From Pelomonas sp963992225 (GTDB lineage Bacteria; Pseudomonadota; Gammaproteobacteria; Burkholderiales; Burkholderiaceae_C): a DNA stretch of 14,485 nt. Positions 13,539 through 14,485 of this stretch are shown piece after piece. The stretch is taken from the NCBI GenBank assembly GCA_963992225.1, contig CAXDTK010000127.1, forward strand, positions 1 through 14,485. Direction: 5' to 3'. The position numbers and the translations under genes were made by a program. The notes under the pieces were generated by a model. It saw only the letters and a list, made by a program, of their open reading frames with translations. It did no database searches and was not told the DNA's origin. Position 1 is the stretch's first letter. Each line of letters opens with the position of its first letter.

Positions 13539-14485
13539 ATGTCTGCACAACTCTCCCAGAACCTGCTGCTGACGGTGCCGCTGGCGCCGCTGGCGGGGGC
13601 CATCGTGGCCGGCTTCTTCGGCAAGACGGTGGGCCGCCGCGGCTCGCACACGGTCACCATCCTCGGCGTGCTGATCGCCTTCATCCTGTCGGCGATGACG
13701 CTTTACAGCGTCGCCGTCGACGGTGCGCGCTTCAACGCCACCATCTACGAATGGATGGTGCTGGGCCCGCTGAAGATGGAGGTCGGCTTCCTCGTCGACG
13801 GCCTGACCGCGATGATGATGTGCGTGGTGACCTTCGTGTCGCTGATGGTGCACATCTACACCATCGGCTACATGGAGGAGGACGACGGCTACCAGCGCTT
13901 CTTCTCCTATATCTCGCTGTTCACGTTCAGCATGCTGATGCTGGTCATGAGCAACAACATGCTGCAGCTGTTCTTCGGCTGGGAAGCGGTGGGCCTGGTG
14001 TCCTACCTGCTGATCGGCTTCTGGTACAAGAAGCCGACGGCCATCTTCGCCAACATGAAGGCCTTCCTGGTCAACCGGGTCGGCGACTTCGGCTTCATCC
14101 TCGGCATCGGCCTGCTGGTGGCCTTCGGCGGCACGCTGAACTACGCCGAGACCTTCGCCAAGGCCGGCGAGCTGTCGCAGATGGTCTTCCCCGGCACTGA
14201 TTGGGCGCTGCTGACCGTCGCCTGCATCTGCCTGTTCATCGGTGCGATGGGCAAGTCCGCGCAGTTCCCGCTGCATGTCTGGCTGCCCGACTCGATGGAA
14301 GGCCCGACCCCCATCTCCGCGCTGATCCACGCGGCGACCATGGTGACGGCCGGCATCTTCATGGTGGCGCGCATGTCGCCGCTGTTCGAGCTGTCTGATA
14401 CGGCGCTGAACTTCGTCATGGTGATCGGCGCGATCACGGCGCTGTTCATGGGCTTCCTGGGCATCATCCAGAACGACATCAAGCG
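13539..14485 (+). CDS. nuoL: NADH-quinone oxidoreductase subunit L, N-terminal part (3' end outside window)
   Basis: NuoL (ND5 homologue) is the distal antiporter-like proton-pumping subunit of the membrane arm. The gene starts at ATG 13539, with AGG at 13528-13530 and a purine-rich GAAAAAG stretch before it, and is open for 315 codons plus two bases to the window end. Full family members run to roughly 600-700 residues, so about half is present. The conserved channel glutamate is Glu149 in FFGWEAVGLVSYLLIG, matching E. coli Glu144. The conserved lysine Lys239 in GAMGKSAQFPLHVWLPDSM matches E. coli Lys229. The segment EGPTPISALIHAATMVTAG (254-272) contains further conserved channel histidines. 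Truncation is only by the window edge; I see no frameshift. Confidence 0.97.
   Translation, partial: MSAQLSQNLLLTVPLAPLAGAIVAGFFGKTVGRRGSHTVTILGVLIAFILSAMTLYSVAVDGARFNATIYEWMVLGPLKMEVGFLVDGLTAMMMCVVTFVSLMVHIYTIGYMEEDDGYQRFFSYISLFTFSMLMLVMSNNMLQLFFGWEAVGLVSYLLIGFWYKKPTAIFANMKAFLVNRVGDFGFILGIGLLVAFGGTLNYAETFAKAGELSQMVFPGTDWALLTVACICLFIGAMGKSAQFPLHVWLPDSMEGPTPISALIHAATMVTAGIFMVARMSPLFELSDTALNFVMVIGAITALFMGFLGIIQNDIK

Noticed and set aside
13062..14330. 422-codon open frame on the - strand opposite nuoJ-nuoL
   Set aside because: Gln/His/Asp-rich antisense shadow crossing three real genes.
1..14485. Mobile elements, CRISPR arrays, defence or toxin-antitoxin genes, phage or integration signatures
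   Set aside because: None seen: gene order, codon use and strand are uniform, there are no long direct or inverted repeats, and the tRNA shows no duplicated 3' end that would mark an integrated element within the window.

Overview
The window is an ordinary, well-conserved housekeeping segment of a high-GC betaproteobacterial chromosome. The very GC-rich third codon positions, the protein sequences and the order pnp - quinone oxidoreductase - tpiA - secG - tRNA-Leu - nuoA.. all point to Burkholderiales (Rubrivivax/Leptothrix/Roseateles-like or Comamonadaceae-like). The genus is inferred from remembered resemblance and was not tested. Every gene supported here is on the + strand, and almost all of the DNA is coding.

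Layout. (1) 1-1200: the C-terminal 399 codons of polynucleotide phosphorylase (pnp), cut by the left edge. (2) 1212-2207: a zinc-free, zeta-crystallin/PIG3-type NAD(P)H quinone oxidoreductase. (3) 2209-2952: triosephosphate isomerase (tpiA), starting 1 nt after the preceding stop. (4) 3012-3398: SecG, with an Ala/Pro-rich tail. (5) 3398-3820: an intergenic region holding a perfect hairpin on the secG stop codon, a candidate promoter, a complete tRNA-Leu(GAG) at 3511-3595 and a 225-nt stretch leading to nuoA. (6) 3821-14485: the NADH:quinone oxidoreductase (complex I) operon, nuoA, B, C, D, E, F, G, H, I, J, K and the first 315 codons of nuoL, which runs off the right edge.

How the genes work together. 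NuoE, F and G form the NADH-oxidising arm (FMN and the Fe-S chain). NuoB, C, D and I carry electrons to the quinone site. NuoA, H, J, K and L are membrane subunits that move protons. All Fe-S ligand sets expected for N1a, N1b, N2, N3, N4, N5, N6a and N6b can be read in the translations. The ligand set for N7, present in E. coli-type NuoG, is missing. Junctions are mostly short (4-nt overlap to 28 nt), consistent with one transcript. The two wider gaps, nuoA-nuoB and nuoI-nuoJ, both hold inverted repeats.

I looked for mobile elements, CRISPR arrays, toxin-antitoxin or defence genes and unexplained ORFs and saw none. Long antisense and alternate-frame ORFs are GC-driven shadows of the real genes. 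The points worth a second look are modest: the intergenic hairpins, the tRNA placed in front of nuo, the loss of N7, and a short N-terminal extension of NuoK. I see no previously undescribed system here.
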